Counted from the first letter of the stretch, positions 10,206-20,417 are shown. The stretch: DNA of 64,000 nucleotides from Halomonas halmophila (GCF_006540005.1 NZ_BJOC01000017.1:27459-91458); one strand, 5' to 3'. Numbers and translations are program-made. The notes: generated by a model from the letters alone, not told the origin.

Positions 10206-11392
10206 GTCGCTTATCTCGTCTACGCGAGCAGCTTTCGACCCGTGACCAGGTCTGTGATGGCTGGCTGCTGGTAACGACGCTGTCACTTGTCTTGATCGGC
10301 TGGGTGATGGTCACTTCGGCATCAACGGGGGTCGCGACCAGCCTGACCGGCAATCCCTGGTATTTCAGTATTCGTCACGGGGTGTTCGTGGTGGTCGCGG
10401 TGGGCATCACCCTGGTGGTGCTGCGCATCCCGCTGGCCTGGTGGAAGGCTAATGGCCCCTTGTTGTTGTTGGGCGGCCTCATACTGCTGGCCCTGGTGCT
10501 GCTGGTCGGGCGTGAGGTCAACGGCAGCAAGCGGTGGCTTTCGGTCCCTGGTGTGCCCATCAATGTCCAGGCATCGGAAGTCGCCAAACTGTGCCTGATC
10601 GTTTATCTGGCCGGCTACCTGGAGCGCTTTCTGCCCCAGGTGCGTCGTCAGTGGGGGGCCTTTCTGCGGCCGCTGGCGGTGATGGCGGTCGTCGGAGTAC
10701 TGCTGATTCTCGAACCCGATTATGGCGCCGTGGTGGTGATGACCGGCTGTGTCATGGGCATGCTGCTGATGGCCGGGGCTCCCTGGGGACGGTTTCTGTT
10801 GCTGATGGTGCTGGTCGCCGCCCTGGGTGGCTTGCTGGCGGTGGCCGAGCCTTATCGCATGGAGCGTTTGACCAGTTTCATTGATCCCTGGGCGGATCAG
10901 TTTGCCAGCGGTTATCAACTGACCCAGGCGCTGATCGCCTTCGGTCGCGGCGGATGGTTCGGCACCGGCCTCGGCAACAGCGTGCAGAAGCTATTCTATC
11001 TCCCCGAGGCGCACACCGACTTCGTGTTCGCGGTGCTGGCCGAGGAACTTGGTTTGATCGGGGCGATTGCCGTGATCGGGCTGTTCGCCCTGCTTGTGTG
11101 GCGCGCCATGGCCGTGGGGCGTCGCGCCGAGCTGGCGCAGTGGCCCTTCGCGGCCTACCTGTGTTACGGCATTGCGCTGGTGATCGGCGCCCAGGCCTTC
11201 ATCAATATGGCCGTGAGCACCGGCATGTTGCCGACCAAGGGGCTGACCCTGCCGCTGCTCAGTTATGGCGGTTCGAGCCTGGCCATCAGTGCCGCCATGG
11301 TGGGTATCCTGCTGCGTGCCGATATCGAGACGCGGCAACTGGTACGTCGACAGCAACCCACGGCCCCCAAAGCCAAGGAGGCCCACGCATGA
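10202..11392 (+). CDS. ftsW: Septal peptidoglycan glycosyltransferase FtsW (SEDS)
   Basis: SEDS-family polytopic protein of 396 residues that polymerises lipid II at the septum with FtsI. About ten membrane segments are evident. Family motifs present include GREVNGSKRWL with the following VQASEVAKL, LEPDYGAVVV, GRGGWFGTGLGNSVQKLFYLPEAHTDF (split here only for description) and the C-terminal LPLLSYGGSS. The long extracellular loop between GRGG and HTDF carries the conserved SEDS residues. It starts within the murD stop and ends within the murG start, both as ATGA. Confidence 0.97.
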   Translation: MSRLSRLREQLSTRDQVCDGWLLVTTLSLVLIGWVMVTSASTGVATSLTGNPWYFSIRHGVFVVVAVGITLVVLRIPLAWWKANGPLLLLGGLILLALVLLVGREVNGSKRWLSVPGVPINVQASEVAKLCLIVYLAGYLERFLPQVRRQWGAFLRPLAVMAVVGVLLILEPDYGAVVVMTGCVMGMLLMAGAPWGRFLLLMVLVAALGGLLAVAEPYRMERLTSFIDPWADQFASGYQLTQALIAFGRGGWFGTGLGNSVQKLFYLPEAHTDFVFAVLAEELGLIGAIAVIGLFALLVWRAMAVGRRAELAQWPFAAYLCYGIALVIGAQAFINMAVSTGMLPTKGLTLPLLSYGGSSLAISAAMVGILLRADIETRQLVRRQQPTAPKAKEAHA

Positions 11393-12474
11393 CAACACAG
11401 TCAGGTCGTCGTGTACTGGTGATGGCCGGTGGCACCGGGGGGCATGTGATTCCGGCCCTGTCGCTGGCACGTGCCCTGGCTGAGCGCGGCGTGGAAGTTG
11501 AATGGCTGGGCAGTCCGCGCGGCATCGAGAATCAGCTGGTGCCGCAAGCCGGGTTTGCCCTGCATCGCATCGCGGTGAATGGGCTGCGCGGCAATGGCGT
11601 GACGGGCTGGCTGGTGGCGCCCTGGCGGCTGGGCCGGGCGGTCTGGGAGGCGTATCGGGTGGTGCGTGACTTCGACCCCCAGCTGGTGGTCGGTCTCGGC
11701 GGTTTTGCCAGTGGTCCGGGTGGCCTGGCAGCCTGGCTGACTCGGCGGCCGCTGGTCATTCATGAGCAGAATGCCGTGGCAGGCCTGACCAACCGGGTGC
11801 TGGCGCGCCTGGCCAGGCGGACCTTCGCGGCCTTTCCCCAGGCCTTTGCCGGCCGCGCCGAAGTGGTCGGCAATCCGGTACGCGCCGAAATCGCCGCGCT
11901 CGGCGAGCAGCCGCGTGCCGCGGGCAGCATGCGTCAGCGGTCACTCCGGCTGCTGGTGGTCGGCGGCTCCCTGGGGGCCCTGGCGCTCAACCAACGTATG
12001 CCCGAGGCGCTAGCCCGCCTGGCGCCCGACCAGCGTCCCGAGGTGTACCATCAGGCGGGACGCGACAAGGATGAGGCGACGCGGGCGAGCTATGTGGAAC
12101 AGGGCGTGGAGGCACGTGTTTCGGCTTTCATCGACGACATGGCGGCCGCCTATGACTGGGCGGACCTGGTAGTCTGCCGCGCCGGCGCGCTGACAGTGGC
12201 AGAGCTGGCAGCAGCCGCCAAGCCGGCCCTGTTCGTCCCCTTTCCGCATGCCGTGGATGACCATCAGACCGCGAATGCCACGGCGCTGGTGGAAGAAGGC
12301 GCAGCCTCGCTGATGCCCCAGGACGAGATGAGTGCCGCGGTGTTGTGCGAACGATTGGCGACGCTGCTGGATCCCGATTCATTGGCCGCCATGGCCTCCC
12401 GGGCGCGGCGCTGTGCGCGTCTCGATGCCATGGAGCGTCTGGCGGCAGGCTGCATGGAGACAGGTTTTGAGTGA
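11389..12474 (+). CDS. murG: UDP-GlcNAc:lipid I GlcNAc transferase MurG
   Basis: Peripheral inner-membrane glycosyltransferase converting lipid I to lipid II. The ATG at 11389 overlaps the ftsW stop and gives 361 residues, the normal length. The N-terminal GGTGGH loop is at residues 14-19; [35 protein letters not shown] and the UDP-GlcNAc-binding [11 protein letters not shown] with [10 protein letters not shown] follow. The frame is open further upstream but that part is the shadow of ftsW. Confidence 0.98.
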   Translation: MTTQSGRRVLVMAGGTGGHVIPALSLARALAERGVEVEWLGSPRGIENQLVPQAGFALHRIAVNGLRGNGVTGWLVAPWRLGRAVWEAYRVVRDFDPQLVVGLGGFASGPGGLAAWLTRRPLVIHEQNAVAGLTNRVLARLARRTFAAFPQAFAGRAEVVGNPVRAEIAALGEQPRAAGSMRQRSLRLLVVGGSLGALALNQRMPEALARLAPDQRPEVYHQAGRDKDEATRASYVEQGVEARVSAFIDDMAAAYDWADLVVCRAGALTVAELAAAAKPALFVPFPHAVDDHQTANATALVEEGAASLMPQDEMSAAVLCERLATLLDPDSLAAMASRARRCARLDAMERLAAGCMETGFE

Positions 12475-12529
12475 CGACAGTCAGGGACCGATTCACGGTC
12501 AGTCTCATCCCCCACGGCGAGGGCGCGGC

Positions 12530-13948
12530 ATGGGCATGCGGCGTATCCGGCGCATCCACTTCGTCGGCATCGGTGGTGCCGGCATGTGCGGTATCGCCGA
12601 GGTGCTGTCCAACGAGGGTTATGTCGTCAGCGGCAGTGACCTCAAGGTGTCGCCGGTCGTCAGCCGCCTGCGCGAGTGCGGTATCGAGGTGGCCATCGGC
12701 CATGACGAGGCCAATATGCAGGGGGCCGATGTCGTCGTGGTCTCCACCGCCGTCGACGAGACCAACCCGGAGATCCGCTGGGCCCACGAGCATCGCGTGC
12801 CGGTGGTGCGGCGCGCGGAGATGCTCGCCGAACTGATGCGCTTTCGTCATGGCATCGCCGTGGCCGGCACGCACGGCAAGACCACTACCACCAGCCTGAC
12901 AGCCACCCTGCTGGGCGAGGGCGGGCTCGATCCGACCTTCGTGATCGGCGGGCGTCTGACCAGTGCCGGCGTCAACGCGCGCCTCGGCGAGGGCGAGTAC
13001 CTGGTGGCCGAGGCCGACGAGTCGGATGCTTCCTTCCTGCATCTTCAGCCTTTGCTGGCCATTGTCACCAATATCGATGCCGATCACATGGCGACCTATG
13101 GTGGTGACTTCGAACGCCTCAAGTCGACCTTTGTCGAGTTCCTGCACAACCTGCCGTTCTACGGGCTGGCGGTATTGTGCATCGACGACGCCAATGTGCG
13201 GGGACTGCTCGAGCGCATCAATCGCCAGTTCGTGACCTATGGCTTCAGCGAGGATGCCGACTATCGGCTCGAGGACTTCGTCCAGGAAGGCGGCGAGGTC
13301 CGCTTCAGCGTGCGCCGCCCGGGGCATCAGACGCCGCTTCAGGTGCGGCTGGCCATGCCCGGGGAACACAATGCCCTCAACGCCCTGGCGGCGATCGCCG
13401 TGGCGAGTGACGCCGGCGTGGCCGACGAGGCGATACTGCAGGGGCTGGCGAGTTTCGCCGGTGTCGGCCGGCGCTTCCAGGTACATGGCCACTTCCCGGC
13501 GCCGGCGGGGGAGGGCGAAGTCATGCTGGTAGACGACTATGGCCACCATCCCCGGGAAGTGGAAATGGTCATCAAGGCCGTGCGGGACGGCTGGCCCCAG
13601 CGGCGTCTGGTGATGGTCTATCAGCCGCATCGCTATTCGCGCACCCGCGAGCTGTTTGAGGATTTCGTGCGGGTACTGGCCGGCGTCGATACCCTGTTGC
13701 TGCTGGATGTCTACAGCGCCGGCGAGTCGCCGTTGCCCGGCGCCGACGGCCGGACCCTGGCGGGCTCGATCCGCCAGCGCGGCGAAGTGGATCCGATCTT
13801 CGTGCAGGACAAGGCCGAACTTCCGGATCTGCTGAACAAGGTGCTGCGACCGGGAGATATTCTGATCACCCAGGGTGCCGGGGATGTTGGGGGTATCTCC
13901 CAGCAGCTCTGTGATGCCCAGCTGGTGCTTGATGAGGTGAGCCTATGA
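12530..13948 (+). CDS. murC: UDP-MurNAc:L-alanine ligase MurC
   Basis: First Mur ligase, loading L-alanine on UDP-MurNAc. From the ATG at 12530 the protein has 472 residues; [17 protein letters not shown] starts at residue 10 and the ATP loop GTHGKTTTT at 113-121. DDYGHHP and [11 protein letters not shown] mark the C-terminal half. The start is uncertain: ATG 12536 is equally close to the fold, and a TTG at 12467 overlapping the murG stop would add 21 residues and restore the tight coupling seen elsewhere in the cluster. No clear Shine-Dalgarno decides between them. Confidence 0.96.
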   Translation: MGMRRIRRIHFVGIGGAGMCGIAEVLSNEGYVVSGSDLKVSPVVSRLRECGIEVAIGHDEANMQGADVVVVSTAVDETNPEIRWAHEHRVPVVRRAEMLAELMRFRHGIAVAGTHGKTTTTSLTATLLGEGGLDPTFVIGGRLTSAGVNARLGEGEYLVAEADESDASFLHLQPLLAIVTNIDADHMATYGGDFERLKSTFVEFLHNLPFYGLAVLCIDDANVRGLLERINRQFVTYGFSEDADYRLEDFVQEGGEVRFSVRRPGHQTPLQVRLAMPGEHNALNALAAIAVASDAGVADEAILQGLASFAGVGRRFQVHGHFPAPAGEGEVMLVDDYGHHPREVEMVIKAVRDGWPQRRLVMVYQPHRYSRTRELFEDFVRVLAGVDTLLLLDVYSAGESPLPGADGRTLAGSIRQRGEVDPIFVQDKAELPDLLNKVLRPGDILITQGAGDVGGISQQLCDAQLVLDEVSL

Positions 13949-14865
13949 CGATCGACCATGGACGGGTAGTGGTGTTGTATGGCGGCGAGTCCGCCGAGCG
14001 CGAAGTCTCGCTGAAGAGCGGCGAGGCCGTGGTGGCGGCGCTGCAGCGTCAGGGCGTGGCGCCCATTGCGTTCGATCCGGCCGAGGGCGGTCTGGCCGGA
14101 CTGGAGGCGCTGACCCCGGATCGAGTGTTCATTGCCCTGCATGGCCGTGGTGGTGAGGACGGCACCATGCAGGGGGCCCTCGAGCTGCTGGGCGTGCCCT
14201 ATACCGGCAGCGGCGTCCTGGCTTCGGCGTTGGGCATGGACAAGCAGCGCTCCAAGCTGGTCTGGCAGGCCATGGGACTGCCTACCCCGGAATGCGTGAT
14301 GCTGTCCGAGCAGGCGGATTGGGACGCCGTCGTCGAACAGCTGGGGCTGCCGCTGATCGTCAAGCCGGTACACGAGGGCTCGACGCTCGGCATCACCATC
14401 GTCGAGAGCGCCGCGGCCTTGGCGGCGGCGTATCGTGATGCGGTTCGCTACGACGCCCGCGTGATGGCCGAGCGCTTCGTGCGTGGCGCCGAATACACGG
14501 TGTCGGTTCTGGGCGACGTAGCCTTGCCGGCGATTCGCGTTGAAGTTCCCGGCGGCTTCTATGACTATGAAGCCAAGTACCTCTCGGATGAAACCCGCTA
14601 TCATCTGCCGTGTGGCTTGTCCGAGGACGATGAGCGCAAACTGGCCGACCTGTGTCTCGAGGCGTTCGCCGCCATCGGCTGCCAGGGCTGGGGACGAGTG
14701 GACGTCATGGGCGATGACCAGGGTCGTTTCTGGTTGCTGGAAGTCAACACCGTGCCGGGCATGACCGACCACAGTCTGGTGCCCCAGGCCGCGGCGCATG
14801 CCGGCATTGATTTCGACAGCCTGGTCATGCGGATTCTCGACACGGCCGATCGGTGCGACGGATGA
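13945..14865 (+). CDS. ddl: D-alanine:D-alanine ligase
   Basis: ATP-grasp ligase making D-Ala-D-Ala for MurF. The protein is 306 residues, DdlB-like in length. It opens with [18 protein letters not shown] (the serine loop region), has [27 protein letters not shown], the omega-loop [12 protein letters not shown] and the metal-binding [13 protein letters not shown]. The ATG overlaps the murC stop; its own stop overlaps the ftsQ ATG. Confidence 0.97.
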   Translation: MTIDHGRVVVLYGGESAEREVSLKSGEAVVAALQRQGVAPIAFDPAEGGLAGLEALTPDRVFIALHGRGGEDGTMQGALELLGVPYTGSGVLASALGMDKQRSKLVWQAMGLPTPECVMLSEQADWDAVVEQLGLPLIVKPVHEGSTLGITIVESAAALAAAYRDAVRYDARVMAERFVRGAEYTVSVLGDVALPAIRVEVPGGFYDYEAKYLSDETRYHLPCGLSEDDERKLADLCLEAFAAIGCQGWGRVDVMGDDQGRFWLLEVNTVPGMTDHSLVPQAAAHAGIDFDSLVMRILDTADRCDG

Positions 14866-15587
14866 CGCGGCATTCTTCCCTTCTCGGCATACTGCTACTG
14901 GCCCTCTTGCTGGGCGCCGCGGGGCGCACGCTGTGGGTGTGGCTGGATCGTCCCATCGAGCGCGTCTCCATCAGCGGTGACCTGCGCCATGTGAGTCCGG
15001 ACTATCTACGCAACCAGTTGGCGCCGCTGGTTCGGGGAAAGAGCTGGTTGTCGGTGGATATCGATGACATGCGCCATAGTGCGCGGGAAATCGGCTGGCT
15101 GAAGGAGGTGCGCATCCATCGTGAGTGGCCCGATGCCCTGCGCTTCGAGCTGGAGGAGCAGCAGCCGGTAGCACGCTGGAATGATGATCGCCTGCTCAAT
15201 ACCCAGGGCGAGCCGTTCAAGCATGGGCCGGTGCCGGCGCCCGAAGGCCTGCCCGATCTTTCCGGCCCGCCGGAGAGTGGCCCGGAAGTGCTGGCGTATT
15301 ATGATGACCTTGTGTCGCGCTTCACTGACAGTGGCCTGGGGGTGAGTCAGCTGCGTCTAGAAGCCAGGGGCGCCTGGCGCTTTCAGCTCGATGACGGCAT
15401 CTGGGTCATGCTGGGACGCACCCATCGTAATGGTCGCCTGCAGCGGTTCGAAGCCGCCTGGAGCAGAGAGCTCAACGACTGGGCGTCGCATATTCGCTAC
15501 ATTGACCTGCGATACCCGAACGGTGTCGCGGTTGCCTGGCACGGCGAAACCGAACCGGTAGAAGAGGAATCGTCGCAGGAAGGTTGA
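14862..15587 (+). CDS. ftsQ: Cell division protein FtsQ
   Basis: Bitopic divisome scaffold that binds FtsL and FtsB. The ATG at 14862 overlaps the ddl stop (ATGA) and gives 241 residues; a GTG nine bases earlier is possible. A short cytoplasmic tail leads into one membrane segment (about 6-26). The POTRA domain follows (IERVSISGDLRHVSPDYLRNQL...), with the family-typical WLKEVRIHREWPDALRFELEEQQPVARW split across it, and then the FtsQ/DivIB beta domain (LRLEARGAWRFQLDDG, RYIDLRYPNGVAVAW). The ftsA gene is 198 bases away and probably has its own promoter. Confidence 0.95.
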   Translation: MTRHSSLLGILLLALLLGAAGRTLWVWLDRPIERVSISGDLRHVSPDYLRNQLAPLVRGKSWLSVDIDDMRHSAREIGWLKEVRIHREWPDALRFELEEQQPVARWNDDRLLNTQGEPFKHGPVPAPEGLPDLSGPPESGPEVLAYYDDLVSRFTDSGLGVSQLRLEARGAWRFQLDDGIWVMLGRTHRNGRLQRFEAAWSRELNDWASHIRYIDLRYPNGVAVAWHGETEPVEEESSQEG

Positions 15588-15710
15588 GCGGTTTTTTTGA
15601 GTGGAGCTTGCGTCTAGCGTAGCCTGTGGGTATTCCTTTAACGTGAAAATAGCCATATCGTTAAAGATTGTTTTTTGCAGATGGGCTGGTGAAACACCGC
15701 AAGTTGTTCC

Positions 15711-15716
15711 TATAAT
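15711..15716 (+). promoter_or_regulatory. Possible -10 element upstream of ftsA
   Basis: A perfect TATAAT lies in the 198-base gap between ftsQ and ftsA. The gap is the longest untranslated stretch of the dcw cluster and is AT-richer than its surroundings. The best -35 at 17-18 bases is poor (TGGTGA at 15687), so the promoter call is tentative. FtsA/FtsZ expression from promoters close to ftsA is known in other gammaproteobacteria. Confidence 0.4.
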
Positions 15717-15785
15717 TAGCCCAGATTTTTCGCGCTAAACATGTACTCACCCTAGCGGGTCAGGCTCGAGGAGAATTCCCGGCTC

Positions 15786-17075
15786 ATGGCAGGTCCTTCC
15801 AATGTGTCCAATATGGTAGTCGGGCTGGATATCGGAACATCCAAGGTCGTGGCGATCGTGGGTCAGCCCACCGACGATGGCGGAATCGAAATTGCCGGTA
15901 TCGGCTCTCACCCCTCTCGTGGCATGAAGAAGGGGGTGGTAATCAATATTGAGTCCACTGTGCAATCCATTCAGCGTGCCGTGGAGGAAGCGGAGCTCAT
16001 GGCCGGCTGCGATATCCATTCCGTGTATGTCGGTATCGCCGGGAGCCATATCAGCTCGATGAATTCCGACGGTGTCGTGGCGATCAAGGAGCGCGAAGTC
16101 GCCTCCGCCGATATCGACCGCGTCATCGATTCAGCGCGTGCTCGCGCCATCTCCGAGGGGCAGCGTGTGCTGCATGTGTTGCCCCAGGAGTTTGCCATCG
16201 ATACCCAGGGCGGCATTCGCGAGCCCCTGGGCATGTCGGGGGTACGCCTCGAGGCCAGGGTCCACCTGGTCACGGCGGCCCTCAATGCCGTGCAGAACAT
16301 CGAGAAATGCGTACGTCGCTGTGGGCTCGACGTGGACGCCATCATCCTCGAGCAGCTGGCATCGAGTCATGCGGTGCTGACAGAGGATGAACGCGAGCTG
16401 GGAGTCTGTGTGGTCGACATCGGTGGCGGTACCACCGATATTGCCGTGTTCACCGAAGGGGCCATTCGCCACACGGCGGTGATCCCCATCGCCGGTGACC
16501 AGGTGACCAACGATATCGCCATGGCGCTGCGCACGCCGACCCAGCATGCCGAGGAAATCAAGGTCAAGTACGCCTGTGCGCTGACCCAGATGGCCTCCGG
16601 TGATGAAATGATCAAGGTGCCGAGCGTCGGCGACCGTGCCGCTCGTGACCTCTCCAGGCAGTCCCTGGCCGAAGTCGTCGAGCCGCGCTATGAGGAACTT
16701 TTTACTCTGGTACGTGACGAACTACGGCGGAGCGGCTATGAAGACCTGGTCGCCGCCGGTGTCGTGCTGACGGGTGGAACCGCGCGCATGGAAGGCGTCG
16801 TTGAACTGGCCGAAGAGATCTTCCACATGCCCGTGCGGATCGCGTGCCCGCAGAATGTGCGCGGGCTCGCCGATGTGGTACGTAACCCGATTTATTCGAC
16901 CGGCGTCGGTTTGCTACATTACGCTTTAAACGAGAACCGTCAGGGCCTCGGCCCGCAAGAGCAGGATGGCGGCCTATCGGCGCAACCGAGACGCAATGAC
17001 GTCTCCCGGCGTGGACCAGAGGAAGGGACTTCAGCGCTGGTTAAGCTCAAGAGCTGGTTCAAAGGAAATTTTTGA
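15786..17075 (+). CDS. ftsA: Cell division protein FtsA
   Basis: Actin-like ATPase of 429 residues that tethers FtsZ to the membrane. Phosphate-binding [14 protein letters not shown] is near residue 13, [14 protein letters not shown] is the second phosphate loop, and [12 protein letters not shown] the adenosine motif. The C-terminal amphipathic membrane-targeting helix is clear ([13 protein letters not shown]). A GAGGAG ribosome site precedes the ATG by 11 bases. FtsZ follows after 34 bases. Confidence 0.98.
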   Translation: MAGPSNVSNMVVGLDIGTSKVVAIVGQPTDDGGIEIAGIGSHPSRGMKKGVVINIESTVQSIQRAVEEAELMAGCDIHSVYVGIAGSHISSMNSDGVVAIKEREVASADIDRVIDSARARAISEGQRVLHVLPQEFAIDTQGGIREPLGMSGVRLEARVHLVTAALNAVQNIEKCVRRCGLDVDAIILEQLASSHAVLTEDERELGVCVVDIGGGTTDIAVFTEGAIRHTAVIPIAGDQVTNDIAMALRTPTQHAEEIKVKYACALTQMASGDEMIKVPSVGDRAARDLSRQSLAEVVEPRYEELFTLVRDELRRSGYEDLVAAGVVLTGGTARMEGVVELAEEIFHMPVRIACPQNVRGLADVVRNPIYSTGVGLLHYALNENRQGLGPQEQDGGLSAQPRRNDVSRRGPEEGTSALVKLKSWFKGNF

Positions 17076-17109
17076 CAGGGCCGCTCCAGCGGTCCAGGAG
17101 ACGGGGCAA

Positions 17110-18309
17110 ATGTTCGAACTTGTCGATAGCGCACCTTCTAGTAGTGCGGTTATCAAGGTAGTCGGTGTCGGTGGCGGCGGTGGTAACGCTGTCAACCACA
17201 TGGTCGAGAGCAGCATCGAGGGCGTCGAGTTCATCTGCGCCAATACCGATGCGCAGGCGCTCAAGAGCGTCTCGGCCAAGACTGTCCTTCAGTTGGGTAG
17301 CGAAATCACCAAGGGACTGGGGGCTGGCGCCAACCCGGAAGTCGGTCGCAATGCGGCCATGGAAGATCGCGAACGCATCGCCGAGCTGCTGAGTGGTGCC
17401 GACATGGTCTTCATCACCGCCGGCATGGGTGGTGGTACCGGTACCGGTGGCGCGCCCGTCGTGGCACAGGTAGCCAAGGAGCTGGGCATCCTGACCGTGG
17501 CCGTGGTCACGCGACCCTTCCCCTTCGAGGGGCCCAAGCGGATGCGTGCCGCGGAAGAGGGCATGAAGGAGCTTTCCGAGCATGTCGACTCGCTGATTAC
17601 CATCCCCAACGAGAAACTGCTTTCGGTGCTCGGCAAGAGCGCCAGCCTGCTGTCGGCCTTCAGCGCGGCCAATGATGTGCTGCTGGGAGCCGTTCAGGGT
17701 ATCGCCGAACTGATCACCAGCCCGGGCATCATCAACGTCGACTTTGCCGACGTACGCACCGTGATGTCGGAGATGGGCATGGCGATGATGGGAACCGGCG
17801 GGGCGACCGGCGAGAGTCGGGCCCGCGAAGCGGCCGAGAAGGCGATTCGCAGTCCATTGCTCGAGGATATCGATCTGCATGGTGCGCGCGGCATCCTGGT
17901 CAACATCACGGCTGGCCCGGATCTGTCCATCGGCGAGTTCAACGACGTGGGTGCCACCGTTCAGGAGTTCGCCTCCCAGGACGCCACCATCGTCGTCGGT
18001 ACCTCGATCGACATGGAGATGAGCGACGAGTTGCGCGTGACCGTCGTGGCCGCCGGCCTGGATGGTCAGCGTCAGGCGCCTTCGGCGACCACGACCAGCC
18101 GCGAGAAGCCGACGGCACGTCGCAACGATGCGGCCGCCATTCGTCAGCAGGCCGCCGCCAGCCGCTCCCAGGGTCAGCAGGGTCGCACGGCCGCCGCGTC
18201 CAAGCCCGAGCCCCAGGAGCCGCAGCGCGCGCAGCCGGACAACCGCAAGTCCCAGGAGCTCGATGACTATCTCGATATCCCGGCCTTCTTGCGTCGTCAG
18301 GCTGATTGA
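17110..18309 (+). CDS. ftsZ: Cell division GTPase FtsZ
   Basis: Tubulin homologue forming the Z ring. From the ATG at 17110 (AGGAG site nine bases upstream) the protein has 399 residues. The tubulin signature GGGTGTG is at 107-113, and [14 protein letters not shown] near the N-terminus binds nucleotide. NVDFADV and the T7 synergy loop are in the C-terminal GTPase domain. A Gln/Ala/Arg-rich disordered linker (about residues 320-380) leads to the conserved tail [14 protein letters not shown], the docking peptide for FtsA and ZipA. The linker is low-complexity and likely to vary among relatives. Confidence 0.99.
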   Translation: MFELVDSAPSSSAVIKVVGVGGGGGNAVNHMVESSIEGVEFICANTDAQALKSVSAKTVLQLGSEITKGLGAGANPEVGRNAAMEDRERIAELLSGADMVFITAGMGGGTGTGGAPVVAQVAKELGILTVAVVTRPFPFEGPKRMRAAEEGMKELSEHVDSLITIPNEKLLSVLGKSASLLSAFSAANDVLLGAVQGIAELITSPGIINVDFADVRTVMSEMGMAMMGTGGATGESRAREAAEKAIRSPLLEDIDLHGARGILVNITAGPDLSIGEFNDVGATVQEFASQDATIVVGTSIDMEMSDELRVTVVAAGLDGQRQAPSATTTSREKPTARRNDAAAIRQQAAASRSQGQQGRTAAASKPEPQEPQRAQPDNRKSQELDDYLDIPAFLRRQAD

Positions 18310-18351
18310 TCCGCACAATGCCGATGATAGGCAGTGGTTGAGGTGATATTT

Positions 18352-18380
18352 TTGTTAAAACGCTCGTTCGGTGCTATAGT
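18352..18380 (+). promoter_or_regulatory. Sigma70-type promoter of lpxC
   Basis: TTGTTA (18352-18357) and TATAGT (18375-18380) are spaced by 17 bases in the AT-rich gap after ftsZ. The predicted transcript starts near 18387, leaving a leader of about 34 bases before the lpxC ATG. This separates lpxC expression from ftsZ. Confidence 0.75.
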
Positions 18381-18420
18381 GAACGGTGTTTGATAATCAA
18401 CGACTGCCTGGCGAACGCCC

Positions 18421-19332
18421 ATGATCCGACAACGAACGCTCAAGAATGTCATTCGCGCCACCGGCGTCGGCCTGCATTCGGGTAAAAAGGTCTATCTGAC
18501 CCTGCGCCCGGCACCCGTCGACACCGGCATCATTTTTGTGCGCACCGACCTGGAGCCGGAAGTCCAGATTCCGGCGCGTGCCGAAAACGTCACCGACACC
18601 ACCCTGTGTACTGCCCTGTCTCGCGATGGTGTCAAGGTGGCCACTGTCGAGCACTTGATGTCGGCCCTGGCCGGACTGGGCATCGACAATGCCTATGTCG
18701 ATGTCAGTGCCCCCGAAGTCCCGATCATGGACGGCAGTGCCGGGCCTTTCGTGTTCCTCATTCAGTCGGCCGGCATTGCCGAGCAGCAGGCGCCCAAGCA
18801 GTTCATCCGCATCAAGCGCGAGGTCGTGGTGCGTGACGGTGACAAGGAAGCCATCTTCCTCCCGCACCAGGGGTTCAAGGTATCCTTCGCCATCGACTTC
18901 GAGCATCCGGTCTTCGAGGATCAAAAGCAGACGGCATCGGTCGATTTCTCGACCACCTCCTTCGTCAAGGAAGTCTCGCGCGCCAGAACCTTCGGCTTCA
19001 TGCGTGACCTGGAGTACCTGCGTTCGAACAACCTGGCACTGGGCGGCAGCCTGGACAATGCCATCGTGGTCGATGACTACCGCATCGTGAACGAAGGCGG
19101 GCTCCGCTATAATGATGAATTCGTCAAGCACAAGGTGCTGGATGCCATCGGCGATCTCTACCAGCTGGGGCACAGCCTGATCGGCGAGTTCCGCGGGGTA
19201 AAATCCGGGCATGCCCTCAACAACCAGCTGTGCCGCGCCCTGATCGACAACCCCCAGGCCTGGGAGCTGGTGACCTTCGAGGATGAGGCGCAAGCGGCGC
19301 CGATCTCCTATGCCGCCCCGGCCATGGCCTGA
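18421..19332 (+). CDS. lpxC: UDP-3-O-acyl-GlcNAc deacetylase LpxC
   Basis: Zinc deacetylase catalysing the committed step of lipid A synthesis. The protein is 303 residues. Zinc-site motifs are [15 protein letters not shown] (His in VEHLM) and [14 protein letters not shown] (the later His/Asp ligands). [13 protein letters not shown] and [14 protein letters not shown] are conserved. In E. coli LpxC is degraded by FtsH through its C-terminal tail; here the tail ends [10 protein letters not shown], likewise hydrophobic and Ala-rich (inference only). Confidence 0.98.
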   Translation: MIRQRTLKNVIRATGVGLHSGKKVYLTLRPAPVDTGIIFVRTDLEPEVQIPARAENVTDTTLCTALSRDGVKVATVEHLMSALAGLGIDNAYVDVSAPEVPIMDGSAGPFVFLIQSAGIAEQQAPKQFIRIKREVVVRDGDKEAIFLPHQGFKVSFAIDFEHPVFEDQKQTASVDFSTTSFVKEVSRARTFGFMRDLEYLRSNNLALGGSLDNAIVVDDYRIVNEGGLRYNDEFVKHKVLDAIGDLYQLGHSLIGEFRGVKSGHALNNQLCRALIDNPQAWELVTFEDEAQAAPISYAAPAMA

Positions 19333-19370
19333 ACCCGGCTGCGCCGGGAGCTGTGAGCCATAAGCTTTAA

Positions 19371-19404
19371 GAAGAAGGCCCGCCATTTCTGGCGGGCCTT
19401 CTTC
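19371..19404. terminator. Bidirectional terminator between lpxC and dciA
   Basis: A perfect 15-bp stem (19371-19385 with 19390-19404) and a TTTC loop lie between two converging genes. The stem ends carry GAAGAA/TTCTTC, giving U-rich RNA on either strand, though there is no long U run. Confidence 0.75.
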
Positions 19405-19435
19405 AGATTGTAGGGTACGGAATCAATGGCAGGCT

Positions 19436-19482
19436 GCCTCACGCCTCACGCCTCACGCCTCACGCCTCACGCCTCACGCCTC
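19436..19482. repeat. Heptanucleotide tandem repeat, unit GCCTCAC (about 6.7 copies)
   Basis: Uninterrupted period-7 array of GCCTCAC (GTGAGGC on the other strand). Its right edge supplies the TGA stop codon of dciA. It is one of several period-7 arrays in this window, each of different sequence and each at a gene's 3' end. Confidence 0.95.
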
Positions 19483-19942
19483 ACGGCTTGCGCTCGGCGT
19501 GGGAGGCGAGGCGTTCCAGCGCCTGCCTGAGGCGCGGGTTGTCGACCTCTTCGGCGCAACTGGAGATTTCGTCGGCGGCGCTGGCGGGCAGCTGGCGTGT
19601 CTGGCGCAGCGGCGCCTTGGGCGGGCGCACCGGGCGTACCTTGAGATCGAAGCCGGTCACCGCCTCGAAGCCCTGCAGTTCGTGAAGGCGTTTCAACAAG
19701 CGGGGCTGCTCGTAACGCAGGCGGGTCAGCCAGGCGGCACTATCGGTGATCAGCGTCAGGCGGCCGTTCTCGAAGCCGCCGACGAACAGGTGCTCGCCCA
19801 GTTCGCCGGATAACTGGTTTCTCAGGTGCTCCTGGGCCTGCTCGATGAGTCGTGCGGTGCGCATCAGCGTGCCCAGCTCACCTTTCCCTTCCAGGAGCCT
19901 CGACATGGGCTGGGCTCGGAACCGCTTAACCTTTATACTCAT
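19481..19942 (-). CDS. dciA: DciA-like DUF721 protein (predicted replicative helicase loader)
   Basis: 153-residue protein of the DUF721/DciA family, which in bacteria lacking DnaC helps load the DnaB helicase onto DNA. The N-terminal DUF721 region reads LLEGKGELGTLMRTARLIEQAQEHLRNQL, followed by the KH-like core (LFVGGFENGRLTLITDSAAWLTRLRYEQPRLLKRL). The basic C-terminus is probably disordered. Position between lpxC and secA matches Pseudomonas aeruginosa. I chose the ATG at 19942 (MSIKVKRFRAQ); an ATG at 20008 would add 22 unconserved residues. The stop lies inside a heptamer array, so array length changes could alter the C-terminus. Confidence 0.85.
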   Translation of the reverse strand: MSIKVKRFRAQPMSRLLEGKGELGTLMRTARLIEQAQEHLRNQLSGELGEHLFVGGFENGRLTLITDSAAWLTRLRYEQPRLLKRLHELQGFEAVTGFDLKVRPVRPPKAPLRQTRQLPASAADEISSCAEEVDNPRLRQALERLASHAERKP

Positions 19943-20051
19943 CAGCTTGATTCTCGGGACAAACCCTGTACGGGGTGGATGATCGCCGCGCCGCTTGTCG
20001 GCGCTCAATTGACAGGCCTGAGCCTAGCACGCACGGGAGTTCCTCGACAGC

Positions 20052-20417
20052 ATGGCGACGCTTGGAGTCGATAGCCAGAGCCCAACAGTGTCATCGCGGC
20101 GTTCGCGCGGGGCGCCGGCGCGATGGTGGCTGGCCGGCCTGCTGGTGGGCTGCCTGCTTCCCGCCGGGCTGGCCCAGGCAGAATGGCGGTCTGTCGAGCG
20201 CGTCGTGCAGATGTGCATCCTGGCGCCGGCACTGATACGGGCCAGTTCCCAACTTCAGGCGCGGCGTCGCTCGCGTTGCCGCTGGCCATCCCGGCAGCTG
20301 AAACGCCGCCGCGACACCGCGCGGCCCTTGCCGACAAGACGCTGTCTGCCGCTGCGTGCCGTGGCGGCGCATGATGTCCTGACCCGGCGTGGCCCACCAG
20401 CACTGTCACCTTCCTGA
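20052..20417 (+). CDS. Small secretory leader ORF upstream of secA; candidate SecM-like arrest peptide
   Basis: 121-residue ORF starting divergently from dciA and ending 60 bases before the secA ATG. An N-region with Arg16-Arg17 and Arg19 leads to a hydrophobic core (WWLAGLLVGCLLPAGL) and an AQA cleavage site near residue 43, so it has a long-N-region Sec signal. The rest is Arg-rich with no recognisable domain. The C-terminus ends LTRRGPPALSPS, with RGPP at 113-116, resembling the RAGP of SecM and RAPP of ApdA/ApdP. E. coli SecM has the same plan: signal peptide, arrest motif a few residues from the end, directly upstream of secA. Homology is not visible. Other frames here are also GC-rich, so a frameshift or a non-coding alternative cannot be excluded. 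The ribosome site is weak (GGAG 13 bases from ATG). Confidence 0.55.
   Translation: MATLGVDSQSPTVSSRRSRGAPARWWLAGLLVGCLLPAGLAQAEWRSVERVVQMCILAPALIRASSQLQARRRSRCRWPSRQLKRRRDTARPLPTRRCLPLRAVAAHDVLTRRGPPALSPS

Noticed and set aside
20123..20374. Alternative 83-codon frame overlapping the secA leader ORF
   Set aside because: It lacks a signal peptide and a ribosome site; the 20052 frame has a clean signal sequence. A frameshift joining the two was considered but nothing in the sequence requires it.
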